The notes: generated by a model not told the origin, from the letters alone. DNA of 64,000 nt from Cupriavidus taiwanensis (GCF_900250075.1 NZ_LT977071.1:782038-846037), one strand, 5' to 3'. Positions 17,187-26,288 are shown, counted from the stretch's first letter. A program made the numbers and translations.

Positions 17187-18170
17187 TCAGTTGGCGCGCA
17201 GGTTCAGGTCGCCGATGGCGTCCTTCCACTTGACCGTGTCGCGCGCGGTCAGCTCGGCCAGCTTGCCGACCGGGCCTGGCATCGGCGTGACCTGCATCGC
17301 GCGGAGCTTGTCGACCACCGTGGGATCCGAGAGGAATTTCTGCGTGGCCGCATGCATGCGCCGGATCGGTTCCGCGGGCGTGCCGGCCTTGGCGGCGATG
17401 CCCGACCAGCCGATGTCCTCGAAGCCCTTCAGCCCGATTTCCGGCGCTGCCGGCACGTCGGGCAGGTCCGGCACGCGTTTGGCGGCGAACACCACCAGCG
17501 GCACCAGCTTGCCGGCGCGAATCTGCGGCAAGGCGGTGCTGAGCACCGGCGCCATCACCTGCGTTTCACCCGAGACCGTGGCGATCACACCGTCGGGCTC
17601 GCCCTTGTAGGGGACGTGGGTCATGCGCAGGCCGCGCTGCTTGAGCAGCATCTCGACCACGAGGTGGGTCGAATTGCCAAGTCCCGACGAGGCGAAATTG
17701 ATCGCACCGGGTTTGGCGCGCGCCGCTTCGCTGAGGTTGTCCAGCGTGCGCAGCCCGCTCTGCGGATTGGCCACCAGCACGAACGGCACGTTGGTCAGCG
17801 TCGCCACCGGTGTGAAATCCTTCTCGGGCGAGTAGGCCAGCGGCGCGTAGGCGAACTTGTTCAGCACCATCTGCGACACGCCCGCCAGGAACAGCGTGCA
17901 GCCGTCCGCCGGTTGCGCCAGCACCGACTTGGCGGCAATGACGCCGCCGGCGCCGGGCTTGTTCTCCACCACCACCGTGGTGCCGAGTTCCTTGCCCGCA
18001 TGCTCGGCCCACATGCGCGCGATGGTGTCGGTGCTGCCGCCGGCTTGCTGGGATACCACCAGGCGGATGGGCCGGTTCGAGCCCGCCTCGCCGCAGCTCC
18101 AGGCGGGCAGAGCCAGGCCCAGGGCGATCGCCGCCACGGCCAGGTGCGAAACAACTGAGAGTTTCTTCAT
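17187..18170 (-). CDS. Bug-family (TctC) periplasmic binding protein
   Basis: A 327-residue tripartite tricarboxylate transporter binding protein with signal peptide (about residues 1-26). The Bug fold shows RPIRLVVSQQAGGSTDTIARMW, the KPGAGGVIAAKSV ligand loop and HVPYKGEPDGVIATVSG. Bug proteins bind carboxylates or amides in the periplasm; many lack partner TctAB genes, as here. Start ATG 18170 is chosen because it begins the signal peptide; the open frame runs further but crosses the divergent LysR gene. It is transcribed together with the gamma-glutamyltransferase gene 31 bp downstream, so a gamma-glutamyl or amino-acid-like ligand is plausible. Confidence 0.87.
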   Translation of the reverse strand: MKKLSVVSHLAVAAIALGLALPAWSCGEAGSNRPIRLVVSQQAGGSTDTIARMWAEHAGKELGTTVVVENKPGAGGVIAAKSVLAQPADGCTLFLAGVSQMVLNKFAYAPLAYSPEKDFTPVATLTNVPFVLVANPQSGLRTLDNLSEAARAKPGAINFASSGLGNSTHLVVEMLLKQRGLRMTHVPYKGEPDGVIATVSGETQVMAPVLSTALPQIRAGKLVPLVVFAAKRVPDLPDVPAAPEIGLKGFEDIGWSGIAAKAGTPAEPIRRMHAATQKFLSDPTVVDKLRAMQVTPMPGPVGKLAELTARDTVKWKDAIGDLNLRAN

Positions 18171-18277
18171 AGGTATAAAGCCTGAGAACAATGTGAGGAA
18201 GCTGAGAAGGCCCGGGAACTCCTGCGCATTATTGAATTGGCTTACCATGAGCGCCAGTGAATTGTTCCGATAGATAT

Positions 18278-18293
18278 ATGAGTAAAAACTCAT
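18278..18293. promoter_or_regulatory. Palindrome over the LysR start codon
   Basis: Perfect dyad ATGAGT, AAAA, ACTCAT covering the first bases of the LysR gene at 18292. LysR proteins often bind such dyads to repress themselves; the position suggests autoregulation of this gene and perhaps control of the divergent Bug/GGT operon. Confidence 0.45.
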
Positions 18294-19257
18294 GACTGAT
18301 CCTGCGGATAGCGTGGCCTGGGCGCGCCGGCTGCGCATGCGGCATCTCGAATCCTTCCTGATCCTGCTGGACGCCGGGACGCTGTCCGCGGCGGCGCAGC
18401 GGCTGCACATGACGCAATCGGCGATGTCGCACTGGCTGGGCGAGATGGAAGCGCTAGCCGGCGCGCGGCTGCTGGTGCGCGGGCGGCGCCTGCAGCTCAC
18501 GCCCGCCGGCGAGGCGGTGCGCAAGCTGGCGGTCCGCGTGCTGGGCGAGGTGTCGCGCGCACATGAAGAACTGGGCTCGATTGCCAAGGGCGCGGTGGCG
18601 CGGCTGCATGTGGGCAGCGTTTTTGCCGGCGTGGCGCACCTGGTGCCGCGCGCCATCGTCAGCTTCCAGCAGGCGCAGCCCAACGTGCAGATCGCGGTCA
18701 CGGAAGGCGTCTTCAATACCTTGCTGGAGCGGCTCGAGCGGCGCGACTACGACGTCATCGTCGGCTCCATCGACGCGCGTGCCTATGGCTCCCACCTGGC
18801 GCACGAGGTGCTGTTCGAGGATGGCATCGGCGTGGTGGTGGCACGGCATCATCCGCTGGCCGGACGCCAGCGCATCGCCTGGCGCGATCTGTTCGATTTT
18901 CCGTGGGCGATGCCGCCGCGCGAAACGCTGATGCGGACCCGGCTCGACACCGTGCTGCTGGAACGCGGCGCTGCCGGGCTGCAGCCGCGCGTGGAAACCG
19001 GTTCCGTGCTGACGCTGGAGTCGGTGCTGCGCGGCACCGATTACATCGGGGTCTGTTCCGGCGCGATGGCGCGCCACCTCGAAGCGCTGGGTCTGCTGTG
19101 CGTGCTGCCGGTGGCCGACGCCGAATCGTTCGGGCCGGTGGGCGCGGTATGGCGCCAGGGCGGGGCGGGCGAGGTCGTGCACGCGTTTGTGCGCGCGCTG
19201 CGCGAGGAGGCAGGGCGCCTCGGCCTGGGTGCCGGGCAAGGCGCGGCAGCCAGTTAG
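18292..19257 (+). CDS. LysR-family regulator, divergent from Bug/GGT operon
   Basis: A 321-residue LysR-type regulator. The HTH lies at about 15-75 (MRHLESFLILLDAGTLSAAAQRLHMTQSAMSHWLGEME) with an unusually long 14-residue leader before it, and the rest is the effector-binding domain. It resembles GbpR/GalR-like LysR proteins with SHWL in the recognition helix. Divergent placement, 121 bp from the Bug gene, makes that operon its likely target. Confidence 0.88.
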   Translation: MTDPADSVAWARRLRMRHLESFLILLDAGTLSAAAQRLHMTQSAMSHWLGEMEALAGARLLVRGRRLQLTPAGEAVRKLAVRVLGEVSRAHEELGSIAKGAVARLHVGSVFAGVAHLVPRAIVSFQQAQPNVQIAVTEGVFNTLLERLERRDYDVIVGSIDARAYGSHLAHEVLFEDGIGVVVARHHPLAGRQRIAWRDLFDFPWAMPPRETLMRTRLDTVLLERGAAGLQPRVETGSVLTLESVLRGTDYIGVCSGAMARHLEALGLLCVLPVADAESFGPVGAVWRQGGAGEVVHAFVRALREEAGRLGLGAGQGAAAS

Positions 19258-19466
19258 CCGCGGCGACGGTCGCGCACCAAGCCGTCACTTTGTACCGCTT
19301 TGTATCCCGCCTCCGCTGCGACACGGCGGCTGACAAAGGCAGCCCGCATTGGCTACATGGCCGATACACCGGTCACCTTAAATACGTTCCGTGGCCGCGG
19401 CGTCGGATACCCCGAAAGCGAAAGCCGGCCCGCTCAACCCTCAACGTGTACTTAAGGAAGCCGATC
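19258..19466. other. Leader region of the repeat-protein gene
   Basis: No gene. Two copies of a TTTGTA(C/T)C-type word (near 19289 and 19299) precede the secreted repeat protein and may be regulatory. No sigma-70 pair is convincing. Confidence 0.3.
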
Positions 19467-19817
19467 ATGACTACCCAAATCGCCCGCCGCTTTGTCCTCG
19501 CCCTCGCCCTCGCTGCCGCCGCTGCCGGCGCCCAGGCCGCCAGCTTCTCTGCCGCCGGCGCACGCGACCCGTTCACCGACGGTGCCCGCAGCGCGGTGGA
19601 TGCCCGCGACCCGTACAGCGAGGGCGCGCGCTCGGTGCAGGAGCCGCGCAGCCCGTACAGCGATGGCGCCCGCAGCGTCGATCCGTTCAGCGACGGTGCG
19701 CGCAACGTCGATCCCTACACCGACGGCGCCCGCTCCGTGGCCGGGCTCGACCGCAGCGGCGTGTCGGCGGACCCGGCGCGCAGCGTCGATCCGTATCTCG
19801 ACGGCGCCTACGCCTGA
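19467..19817 (+). CDS. Secreted repeat protein with DP[FY]xDGARSV repeats
   Basis: A 116-residue exported protein. A signal peptide (about 1-25, ending AGAQAA) is followed by six copies of a ten- to twelve-residue unit: residues 33-44, 47-57, 61-71, 72-81, 82-91 and a shorter 108-116. The core is D/S-P-F/Y-S/T-D/E-G-A-R-S/N-V. The aromatic-acidic-glycine spacing could bind divalent metal, but no known family is recognised. It has no cysteine. It sits between a LysR gene and ohr on the same strand; the ohr gene follows after 63 bp. The N-terminal frame to 18903 is shadow of the LysR gene; the ATG at 19467 begins the signal peptide. Confidence 0.75.
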   Translation: MTTQIARRFVLALALAAAAAGAQAASFSAAGARDPFTDGARSAVDARDPYSEGARSVQEPRSPYSDGARSVDPFSDGARNVDPYTDGARSVAGLDRSGVSADPARSVDPYLDGAYA

Positions 19818-19880
19818 GCCGTGCGGGCCGGCGCGCCGGCCTGCTTCATCACCACCAACACCATCCAACAGGAACCAGAC

Positions 19881-20300
19881 ATGACCCGTATCGAGAAAGT
19901 GCTGTACACCGGCAAGGTCCATATCACCGCGGGCGGCCGCGACGGCGAGGCGCGCAGCGACGACGGCCGCCTGAACCTGCAGCTGTCCTCGCCAGGCTCG
20001 CGCGGCGCGGGCACCAACCCGGAGCAATTGCTGGCAGCGGGCTGGTCGGCGTGCTTTATCGGCGCGATCGGGCTGGCCGCCGGCAAGCGGCAGGTCAAGC
20101 TGCCGTCGGACCTGTCGGTCGACGCCGAGGTCGACCTGGGCACGGCGGGCGACGCCTACCTGCTGCAGGCCCGACTCCATGTCAGCATTCCCGGCATCGA
20201 GCGCGAGCTGGCGCAGGCACTGGTCGATACCGCGCACCAGACCTGCCCGTACTCCAAGGCGCTGGGCGGCAACATCCACGTCGAGACCCGGCTGGTCTGA
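19881..20300 (+). CDS. ohr: Organic hydroperoxide resistance protein (Ohr)
   Basis: A 139-residue OsmC/Ohr peroxidase that reduces organic hydroperoxides with a Cys thiol. The two catalytic cysteines are C58 (WSACFIGAI) and C122 (HQTCPYSKA); R20 and E49 (PEQLLAAGW) match the conserved Arg and Glu of Ohr. Length and the paired positions fit Ohr better than OsmC. No OhrR-type MarR regulator is adjacent. A perfect hairpin terminator follows the stop. Confidence 0.9.
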   Translation: MTRIEKVLYTGKVHITAGGRDGEARSDDGRLNLQLSSPGSRGAGTNPEQLLAAGWSACFIGAIGLAAGKRQVKLPSDLSVDAEVDLGTAGDAYLLQARLHVSIPGIERELAQALVDTAHQTCPYSKALGGNIHVETRLV

Positions 20301-20305
20301 AGCAA

Positions 20306-20332
20306 GGGGCTGCCTCATCGCGAGGCAGCCCC
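20306..20332. terminator. Bidirectional terminator between ohr and SDR gene
   Basis: A perfect 11-bp stem (GGGGCTGCCTC / GAGGCAGCCCC, loop of five) lies between two converging genes. The T-run is poor on both strands, so it is called on stem strength and position. Confidence 0.65.
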
Positions 20333-20389
20333 CATCCTGCATGTCATGACCGCGGCAGCCCTGGGCTGCCGCGGTCGCATGCCGCGTGG

Positions 20390-21100
20390 TCAATGGCCGG
20401 CGCTCTGCCCGCCGTCGACGTGCAGGATCTCGCCGGTCACGAACGGCGCAGAATCCAGGTACAGCACGGCGTCGACGATATCGCGCATCTCGCCCATATG
20501 GCCCATCGGGTGCAGCGCGCCCAGGGCCGCGTGGGTCTCGGCCGGGTGCATCGGCGACTTGATGATGCCGGGCGAGACGGCGTTGGCGCGGATGCCGGTG
20601 CGGGCGTATTCGATCGCCAGCGACCGGGTGGCCGCGTTCAGGCCGCCCTTGGTCAGTGACGCCAGTACCGATGGCACCCCGCTGAGGGCATGGTCGACCA
20701 GGCTGGTGGTGATGCTGACCACGTGGCCGCTGCGCTGTTTCTCCATCTCGGCGACGGCCAGCTGCGTGATATGGAAAAAGCCGGCCAGGTTGATGCCGGT
20801 GACCGCGGCGTAGTCCGCGCCGGTATAGCTGGTGAACGGCCTGGCGACGAAGATGCCGGCGTTGTTGACGAGCGTATCGATCCGGCCGAATCTGGCCACG
20901 CCCTCGGCGATGACGCGGCGCGCGGTGGCCGGGTCGGCCAGGTCTCCGGCGACGGCCAGCAGGTCTTGGTCTTCGGACGGCCGGATGCTGCGCGCCGTGG
21001 CGACGACGCGATCGCCGCGTTCGCGGAAGGCCTTGACCAGTTCCGCGCCGATGCCCTGCGATGCGCCTGTGATGACGACGACTTTCTGTGCTGCACTCAT
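20390..21100 (-). CDS. Short-chain dehydrogenase/reductase lacking the catalytic Tyr
   Basis: A 236-residue classical SDR fold: cofactor loop TGASQGIG at 11-18, NNAG at 79-82, Lys at K151. The YxxxK tyrosine is replaced: residue 147, four before K151, is Ala (SVLASLTKGG). Several SDR homologues I know share this VLASLTKGGLNAATRSLAIEYA segment, so it is a subfamily trait rather than a sequencing error. It may use another proton donor or may not be a conventional oxidoreductase. A LysR gene is divergent 230 bp away and probably regulates it. Confidence 0.85.
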   Translation of the reverse strand: MSAAQKVVVITGASQGIGAELVKAFRERGDRVVATARSIRPSEDQDLLAVAGDLADPATARRVIAEGVARFGRIDTLVNNAGIFVARPFTSYTGADYAAVTGINLAGFFHITQLAVAEMEKQRSGHVVSITTSLVDHALSGVPSVLASLTKGGLNAATRSLAIEYARTGIRANAVSPGIIKSPMHPAETHAALGALHPMGHMGEMRDIVDAVLYLDSAPFVTGEILHVDGGQSAGH

Positions 21101-21330
21101 GTTTTCACCTCGATGTAGGTTGGTCCGGCTAGCGTGCCGATCGGGCCCGCGGCGCCGATGGGTTCCAATCTAGAGGCTCGGGTCGGGCTTTCGAAGGCAC
21201 CGGCCGGACAAACAGTTATGCGCGGCGCGTACTAATGCACGGGCGCGTCAGTCGACTTCGTCGGGGCGCGAACCTATGATGGCGACTGCCCCGGATACCG
21301 GGCGAGGTCCGTCACCAGCAGGGGGAAGCC

Positions 21331-22242
21331 ATGAAACGCCAATTCGATGACCTCCAGCTCGGCAGCATCGAACTGTTTTGCCTGGCCGCGGAACTGGGCA
21401 GCTTTACCGCGGCCGCGGTCGCCGCCGGCGTGACGCCGCCCGCAGTCAGCCGTACCGTGCAGCGATTGGAGGAGAGGCTGGGCGTGCGGCTGTTCGTGCG
21501 CACCACGCGGCAGATCCGCCTGACCGACGAAGGCCGCCTGTACTTCGAGCAGAGCCACGCCGCGCTGGCGCAGCTGGTCGATGCCGAGCGGCAGATCGGC
21601 GGCCAGCATGCGACGCCGGCCGGGCGGCTGCGCATCAGCCTGCCGACGCCGTATGCCCACTATCGCGTGTTGCCGGTGCTGCCGGCATTCCGGGCCCGGT
21701 ACCCGGAGGTCCAGATCGACGTGCACATCAGCAACCGCAATGTGGATTTCGCCGATGACACCTATGACCTATGCGTCCGCGGACGCGCGCCGGACGACTC
21801 GAACCTGATCGCGCGCAAGCTCGAGGACGCCGAGCTAGTGGTGGTGGCGGCGCCCGCGTACCTGCGGCAGGCCGGCACGCCGCAAACGCCGGAAGATCTG
21901 CTGCGGCATGAGTGCATCCAGTTCGAGCGCCCCAGCAGCGGACGCAGGATTCCCTGGACCCTCCAGGTCGACGGCGCGGAAACCGATATCGTCACGACCG
22001 GCTCGTACACGGCGTCGGAGGATATCCTTGGCGGCGCCACGCTGGTGCGCGCCGGCGCCGGCCTGTTCCAGACCTATCGCTTCGTGGTGGAACAGGACCT
22101 GCGCGACGGCACGCTGGTGGAAGTGCTGCGCGACTACGGCGGCAGCGCGCGCCCGTTCGTGCTGCTATACCCGTCCGCGCGCCATGTCACGCGCCGGGTC
22201 CGGGTCTTCGTTGACTTCCTGCTCGAAAAATTCTCGGCGTAG
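21331..22242 (+). CDS. LysR-family regulator, divergent from SDR
   Basis: A 303-residue LysR-type regulator with HTH at about 8-65 (LGSIELFCLAAELGSFTAAAVAAGVTPPAVSRTVQRLEERLG) and a CrgA-type effector domain. A GGGGAAG ribosome binding site precedes the ATG. It is divergent from the SDR gene and the pair is a common arrangement of SDR plus LysR activator. Effector unknown. Confidence 0.88.
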   Translation: MKRQFDDLQLGSIELFCLAAELGSFTAAAVAAGVTPPAVSRTVQRLEERLGVRLFVRTTRQIRLTDEGRLYFEQSHAALAQLVDAERQIGGQHATPAGRLRISLPTPYAHYRVLPVLPAFRARYPEVQIDVHISNRNVDFADDTYDLCVRGRAPDDSNLIARKLEDAELVVVAAPAYLRQAGTPQTPEDLLRHECIQFERPSSGRRIPWTLQVDGAETDIVTTGSYTASEDILGGATLVRAGAGLFQTYRFVVEQDLRDGTLVEVLRDYGGSARPFVLLYPSARHVTRRVRVFVDFLLEKFSA

Positions 22243-22250
22243 CAGTCGGC

Positions 22251-22715
22251 TCATGCCGGCCGGACCTGGGCGATGACCACCAGGATCACGGCCGCGTTGC
22301 CCGGCTGCTGGAGGTGCGAAGAGATCGTGCGCGCGTGCCCGGCCTTGTCGCCCAGCACGTCGCGGAACAGGTCCGACGCCGCGTCGAGCACGGCCGGCTG
22401 CGCGAACCATCCGGGCGCGCTGGCAATGTGGCCGTCGACCCGCACGAGGTGATCGAGCCGCGCAAAGCCGCCCAGGTGCGCGTCGATCTGCGCCAGCACG
22501 TTGAGCGCGGCCAGTTCGGCGGCACGCCTGCCTTCGTCGACGCTCAGGTCCTTGCCGACCTGGCCCTGCCAGATCACCTTGCCGTCCTGCAGCGGCAGCT
22601 GCCCGGAAATGAACAGCAGGTCGCCGGCCTGGCTGACCGCGGTATAGCTGCCCAAAGGTTGAGGTGGTTGCGGCAGTGCCAGGCCGCGCGCAGCGAGTCG
22701 TTGCTGGACAGACAT
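22251..22715 (-). CDS. RidA (YjgF/UK114) family protein
   Basis: A 154-residue RidA-family protein (SYTAVSQAGDLLFISGQLPLQDGK, HLVRVDGHIASAPGW). RidA proteins hydrolyse reactive enamine/imine intermediates such as 2-aminoacrylate. It ends the MFS-creatininase-RidA operon on the minus strand, 146 bp after the creatininase stop. The catalytic Arg of the RidA subfamily is not clearly in place, so it may belong to one of the Rid1-7 side groups that accompany amide or amine catabolism. Confidence 0.85.
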   Translation of the reverse strand: MSVQQRLAARGLALPQPPQPLGSYTAVSQAGDLLFISGQLPLQDGKVIWQGQVGKDLSVDEGRRAAELAALNVLAQIDAHLGGFARLDHLVRVDGHIASAPGWFAQPAVLDAASDLFRDVLGDKAGHARTISSHLQQPGNAAVILVVIAQVRPA

Positions 22716-22861
22716 GGTGGCTCCCAATCCAAAGGTGTCATGGCTCACACGGCAGACTCTAGGGGCTCGCCGGCACGCGATAAAGCCATCGGCGGGAACA
22801 GGACTTGATACATGACGTAACCAGTCCCGGCCCGCAGCCCCCCATACGCCTGCCCGCGACC

Positions 22862-23611
22862 TCAGTCCGGCATCGGTTCGCGGCCGAACGCGTCCAGTTC
22901 CCGGACCAGGCTCTGCGCCGCCAGCCGGACCAGAGCAGCGCCTTTCTCGGCCGTTGCCAGTCCGGGGTCCGAGCCGATGCGGCCGTCCGGATAGCGCGCG
23001 CGGAAGTCCAGCGCCTCGCGTATCGGGCCGCTGGGCGCGATCCGTGGTGCATAGTCGGCATGCTTGCGCGCATCCGGAAAGGCCCACTGGGTGATCGCGA
23101 TTTCGGAAGGCGTGGCGTGCGAGCCGTGGCCGGTCGGGAACTGGTCGCGCGCCAGCTCGCCCACGCCAGGCAGGTCCCACCAGTTGCACAGCTTCAGCGC
23201 AAAGCCGGCGCGGCGCCTGGCGAAGCTGGCTTCGGCGTAGAGCTCGGAGAAGGCCGCATCGATCGAGGCAACGTTGCCGCCATGGCCATTCAGGAACAGC
23301 AGCTTCTCGAAGCCATGTCCTGCCAGCGAGCGTACCCAGTCGCCGATCGCGGCGATGAAGGTCGACGGACGCAGCGAAATCGTCCCGGCGAACGCCAGGT
23401 GATGCTGCGCCATGCCGATATTGAAGGTCGGCGCCACCAGGATATCGGCCTGCTGCTCCGCCTCGCCGGCAATGATCTGCGGGCACAGCCAGTCGGTGCC
23501 GAGCAGACCGGTCGGCCCATGTTGTTCGTTCGAGCCGATGGGGATCACGATGGTACGGCTGCGGGCCAGGTATTGCTCGATCTCCGCCCAGGTTGAAAGA
23601 TGAAGTTGCAC
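22862..23611 (-). CDS. Creatininase-family amidohydrolase
   Basis: A 249-residue metallo-amidohydrolase: the metal motifs IGSNEQHGP, GTDW and LNGHGGN are visible, as in creatininase and MftE. The product is expected to open a cyclic or linear amide. The GTG at 23611 is chosen: it has a GGAG ribosome binding site and gives the family start MQLHLSTWAEIEQYL. An ATG at 23662 overlaps the MFS stop as TGATG and would add 17 residues; both starts could be used. It lies between an MFS transporter and RidA, which together look like uptake and breakdown of a nitrogen compound. Confidence 0.82.
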   Translation of the reverse strand: MQLHLSTWAEIEQYLARSRTIVIPIGSNEQHGPTGLLGTDWLCPQIIAGEAEQQADILVAPTFNIGMAQHHLAFAGTISLRPSTFIAAIGDWVRSLAGHGFEKLLFLNGHGGNVASIDAAFSELYAEASFARRRAGFALKLCNWWDLPGVGELARDQFPTGHGSHATPSEIAITQWAFPDARKHADYAPRIAPSGPIREALDFRARYPDGRIGSDPGLATAEKGAALVRLAAQSLVRELDAFGREPMPD

Positions 23612-23661
23612 GGGAACTCCTTGGTGAGTGATGGTCGGGATCACGGCGTCGCGATGCCGCA

Positions 23662-24948
23662 TCAGCGGCGTGCGGGCAGCTTGTTGCACAGGATGATGAC
23701 GGCCGCCAGCAGCGGCAACGCGGCCATCATCAGCATGCCGAGATGGAGGTTGCCGGTCGCGGTCTTGGTCCAGCCGATGGTGGCCGGTCCCCAGAAGCCG
23801 CCCGACAGGCCGATGGTGTTGATCAGCGCAATGCCGCCCGCCGCCGCCGGGCCCTGGATGTATTCGGCCGGCATGGCCCAGAACACGGTGTACGCCATCC
23901 ACAGTCCCATGGTGGCGAGCGTCAGCAGCACCAGCGTCGCCACCAGGTTGCCGTCCGCCAGCACCGAGGCCGCCAGCAGCATGGCTGCCGCCAGTGCCGG
24001 CAGCGCGCAGTGCAGGCGCCGCTCGCCCGAGCGGTCGGACTTGCGGCCCATGTAGTACATGCCGAACGCCGCCGCCACGTAGGGGATGGCCGCATACCAG
24101 CCGAGCCGCACGGTATCGTCCACGCCCTGCGCCTTGATCATGGTCGGCAGCCAGAAGCTGATGGCGTAGATCGCCGCGATGATGCAGAAGTAGGCCAGCG
24201 CCAGCACATAGACGCGCGGGTCGCGGGCCACGGCGCCGAAGCCATGCTTGTGCGCGGCGACCGGCCCCAGTTCGGCTTCCAGCAGGCGCCGTTCGGCGTC
24301 GCTGAGCCAGTTCGCCTGCGCCGGGCGGTCCGGCACCAGCGACAGCGCCAGCATGCCGAGCAGCACGCAAGGCAGGCCCTCGACCAGGAACATCCATTGC
24401 CAGCCCGCCAGTCCGCCATAGCCCGCCAGCGCGGTCATCAGCCATGCCGACGCCGGCGCGCCGACGATCCCGCCGATCGGTCCCGCCAGGAACACGATGG
24501 CGATGGCGCGCGCCATGCGTTGCGGACCGTACCAGCACGACAGGTAATAGATCATGCCGGGCGCGAAGCCGGCCTCGAACACGCCGAGCAGGAAGCGCAA
24601 CGCGTAGAACGTCGGCACGTCCCGCACGAACACCATGCAGGCCGAGGTAAGCCCCCACAGCACCAGGATCCGGCTGAAGGTCTTGCGGGCGCCGACCCGC
24701 GGCAGCATCAGGTTGCTCGGCAGTTCGAACAGCACATAGCCCACGAAGAAGATGCCGGCGCCCACGCCGTAGGCCGCGTCGGAAAAGCCCAGGTCGCTTT
24801 GCATCTGCAGCTTGGCAAAGCCGACGTTAACCCGGTCCAGGTAGGCGAACAGGTAGCACACCAGCAGGAAGGGCAACAGGCGCCAGTTGATCCGGCTGTA
24901 AAGGCTGGAAGCGCCGTCCATGGCGCCCGCGGTAGGGATGGCTAGCAT
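23662..24948 (-). CDS. MFS transporter, anion:cation symporter type
   Basis: A 428-residue major facilitator with 12 predicted helices. RINWRLLPFLLVCYLFAYLDRVNVGFAKLQM matches the opening of the anion:cation symporter family (tartrate, glucarate, phthalate importers). The GGAG ribosome binding site before 24948 decides the start over the upstream 25089. It is the first gene of the operon with creatininase and RidA, and is divergent from a LysR gene at 25184. The substrate is probably an organic anion or ureide-like compound that the creatininase-family enzyme opens. Confidence 0.87.
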   Translation of the reverse strand: MLAIPTAGAMDGASSLYSRINWRLLPFLLVCYLFAYLDRVNVGFAKLQMQSDLGFSDAAYGVGAGIFFVGYVLFELPSNLMLPRVGARKTFSRILVLWGLTSACMVFVRDVPTFYALRFLLGVFEAGFAPGMIYYLSCWYGPQRMARAIAIVFLAGPIGGIVGAPASAWLMTALAGYGGLAGWQWMFLVEGLPCVLLGMLALSLVPDRPAQANWLSDAERRLLEAELGPVAAHKHGFGAVARDPRVYVLALAYFCIIAAIYAISFWLPTMIKAQGVDDTVRLGWYAAIPYVAAAFGMYYMGRKSDRSGERRLHCALPALAAAMLLAASVLADGNLVATLVLLTLATMGLWMAYTVFWAMPAEYIQGPAAAGGIALINTIGLSGGFWGPATIGWTKTATGNLHLGMLMMAALPLLAAVIILCNKLPARR

Positions 24949-25183
24949 GCTCGCTGTCTCCGGTGTGGTTGCGGCCCGGTGGGCTCGGTGGGGCTTGGTC
25001 GTGTCCCTCGTGTGCTGAATCGTGGCAGCCGCGGGCGGGCTGGCAAACAGCAACTCGGGCCACACTTCGTTCTGTTCCGGGCAACGCACCGGTCGAGGTG
25101 GCTCACGCTGCCCATGGCAAGCAAGGCGAGGCGCGTTCGGGTATCGTTACCGCTGCGGAAAAACGGCGGAACAGGCGTTCGAC

Positions 25184-26101
25184 ATGCGAGAGATCAATCA
25201 GCAGCGGCTGCGATACTTCCGTGAAGTGCTGGCGCACGGCACCATCCGCGGCGCGGCGGACAGCCTGAACACATCGCCCTCGGTGATCACGCGGCAGATC
25301 CGGCTGCTGGAGGAAGAGCTGGGCGCGCTGCTGTTCGAGCGCGAGCCACGCGGGCTTCGGCCCACCGCCGCGGCGGCGCACCTGGTGGAATTCTGGCGCG
25401 GCTACCGTTCGCACCAGGAGAAGCTGGAAGACCAGCTGCACGCGCTGCAGGGGTTGCAGCAAGGCGAGGTCAGGCTGGTCCTGAGCGAGGGCTACGTCGA
25501 CCTGCTCGTCAACGAAGTGCTGGCGCGGTTCTGTGCGCGCTATCCGCGCCTGGATATCCGCATGGACATCCTTGCGGTCGATGGCGTGCTGGAGGAAGTG
25601 GCGGAAAGCCGCGCGCATATCGGCCTGGCCTACAATCCGCCGCCGCACCCGCGCATCGAGTATCGCGCGAGCGCGTCGCAGCCGGTGGTGCTGCTGGTCA
25701 GGCCCGACCACCCGCTGGCGCTGCGCGGCGGCGCGGCCAGTGTCGCCGACCTGCAGGCCTATCCGCTGGCCATGATGCCGGCATCGTTCGGCGTTGGCCA
25801 TGCCTTGCGTATGGTCGAGTTCGCCGAGAACGTCTCGATCCGCGCGACGCTGGTCAGCAACTCACTGACCGCGCTGAAGCAGTTCGTCGCCTACGACCAG
25901 TACATGACGCTGATCGGCGAGTTCGCCGCGTATCGCGAGATCGCGGCGGGCACGCTGGCGGTGGTGCCTTTGGACCATCCCTTGTTTTCAGGCACCCAGG
26001 CCCGGCTGCTGGTGAAGGCCGGGCGGCCCCTGCCCGCGGCAGCGCTGGAACTGCTCGACCATATCGGCCGGCATATGTCGATGTTCGCGCACCGGCGCTA
26101 G
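25184..26101 (+). CDS. LysR-family regulator, divergent from MFS operon
   Basis: A 305-residue LysR-type regulator. HTH at about 5-62 ([44 protein letters not shown]) and effector domain after it. The 235-bp divergent spacing from the MFS gene makes that operon its likely target. The start 25184 places the HTH at residue 5; the longer frame is a shadow. Confidence 0.88.
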   Translation: MREINQQRLRYFREVLAHGTIRGAADSLNTSPSVITRQIRLLEEELGALLFEREPRGLRPTAAAAHLVEFWRGYRSHQEKLEDQLHALQGLQQGEVRLVLSEGYVDLLVNEVLARFCARYPRLDIRMDILAVDGVLEEVAESRAHIGLAYNPPPHPRIEYRASASQPVVLLVRPDHPLALRGGAASVADLQAYPLAMMPASFGVGHALRMVEFAENVSIRATLVSNSLTALKQFVAYDQYMTLIGEFAAYREIAAGTLAVVPLDHPLFSGTQARLLVKAGRPLPAAALELLDHIGRHMSMFAHRR

Positions 26102-26143
26102 CCGGGCCGCGGCTGCGGCGTCTTGCCGGCAGCGTACCGCCGC

Positions 26144-26254
26144 TCAGGCCAGCGTCTGCGCGACGATGGCCGCGGCGGCCAGGCTCGAGGTGCCGATGGC
26201 CAGCCAGCATCCGAGCAGCAGCGCGCCATGGGCGAGGCTTCGGCTTGGCTTCAT
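26144..26254 (-). CDS. 36-residue membrane peptide
   Basis: A short frame too small for most ORF callers: 36 residues beginning MKPSRSLAHG, with one hydrophobic helix from about 11 to 32. It has a strong CAGGAG ribosome binding site eight bases before the ATG and starts 34 bp after the stop of the YcaC-type hydrolase gene on the same strand. Position, ribosome binding site and single helix make it a plausible small membrane protein of that operon. No family is recognised. Confidence 0.55.
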   Translation of the reverse strand: MKPSRSLAHGALLLGCWLAIGTSSLAAAAIVAQTLA

Positions 26255-26288
26255 GGTGTGGTCTCCTGTCAGAGGCTGGCTGAGTGGA

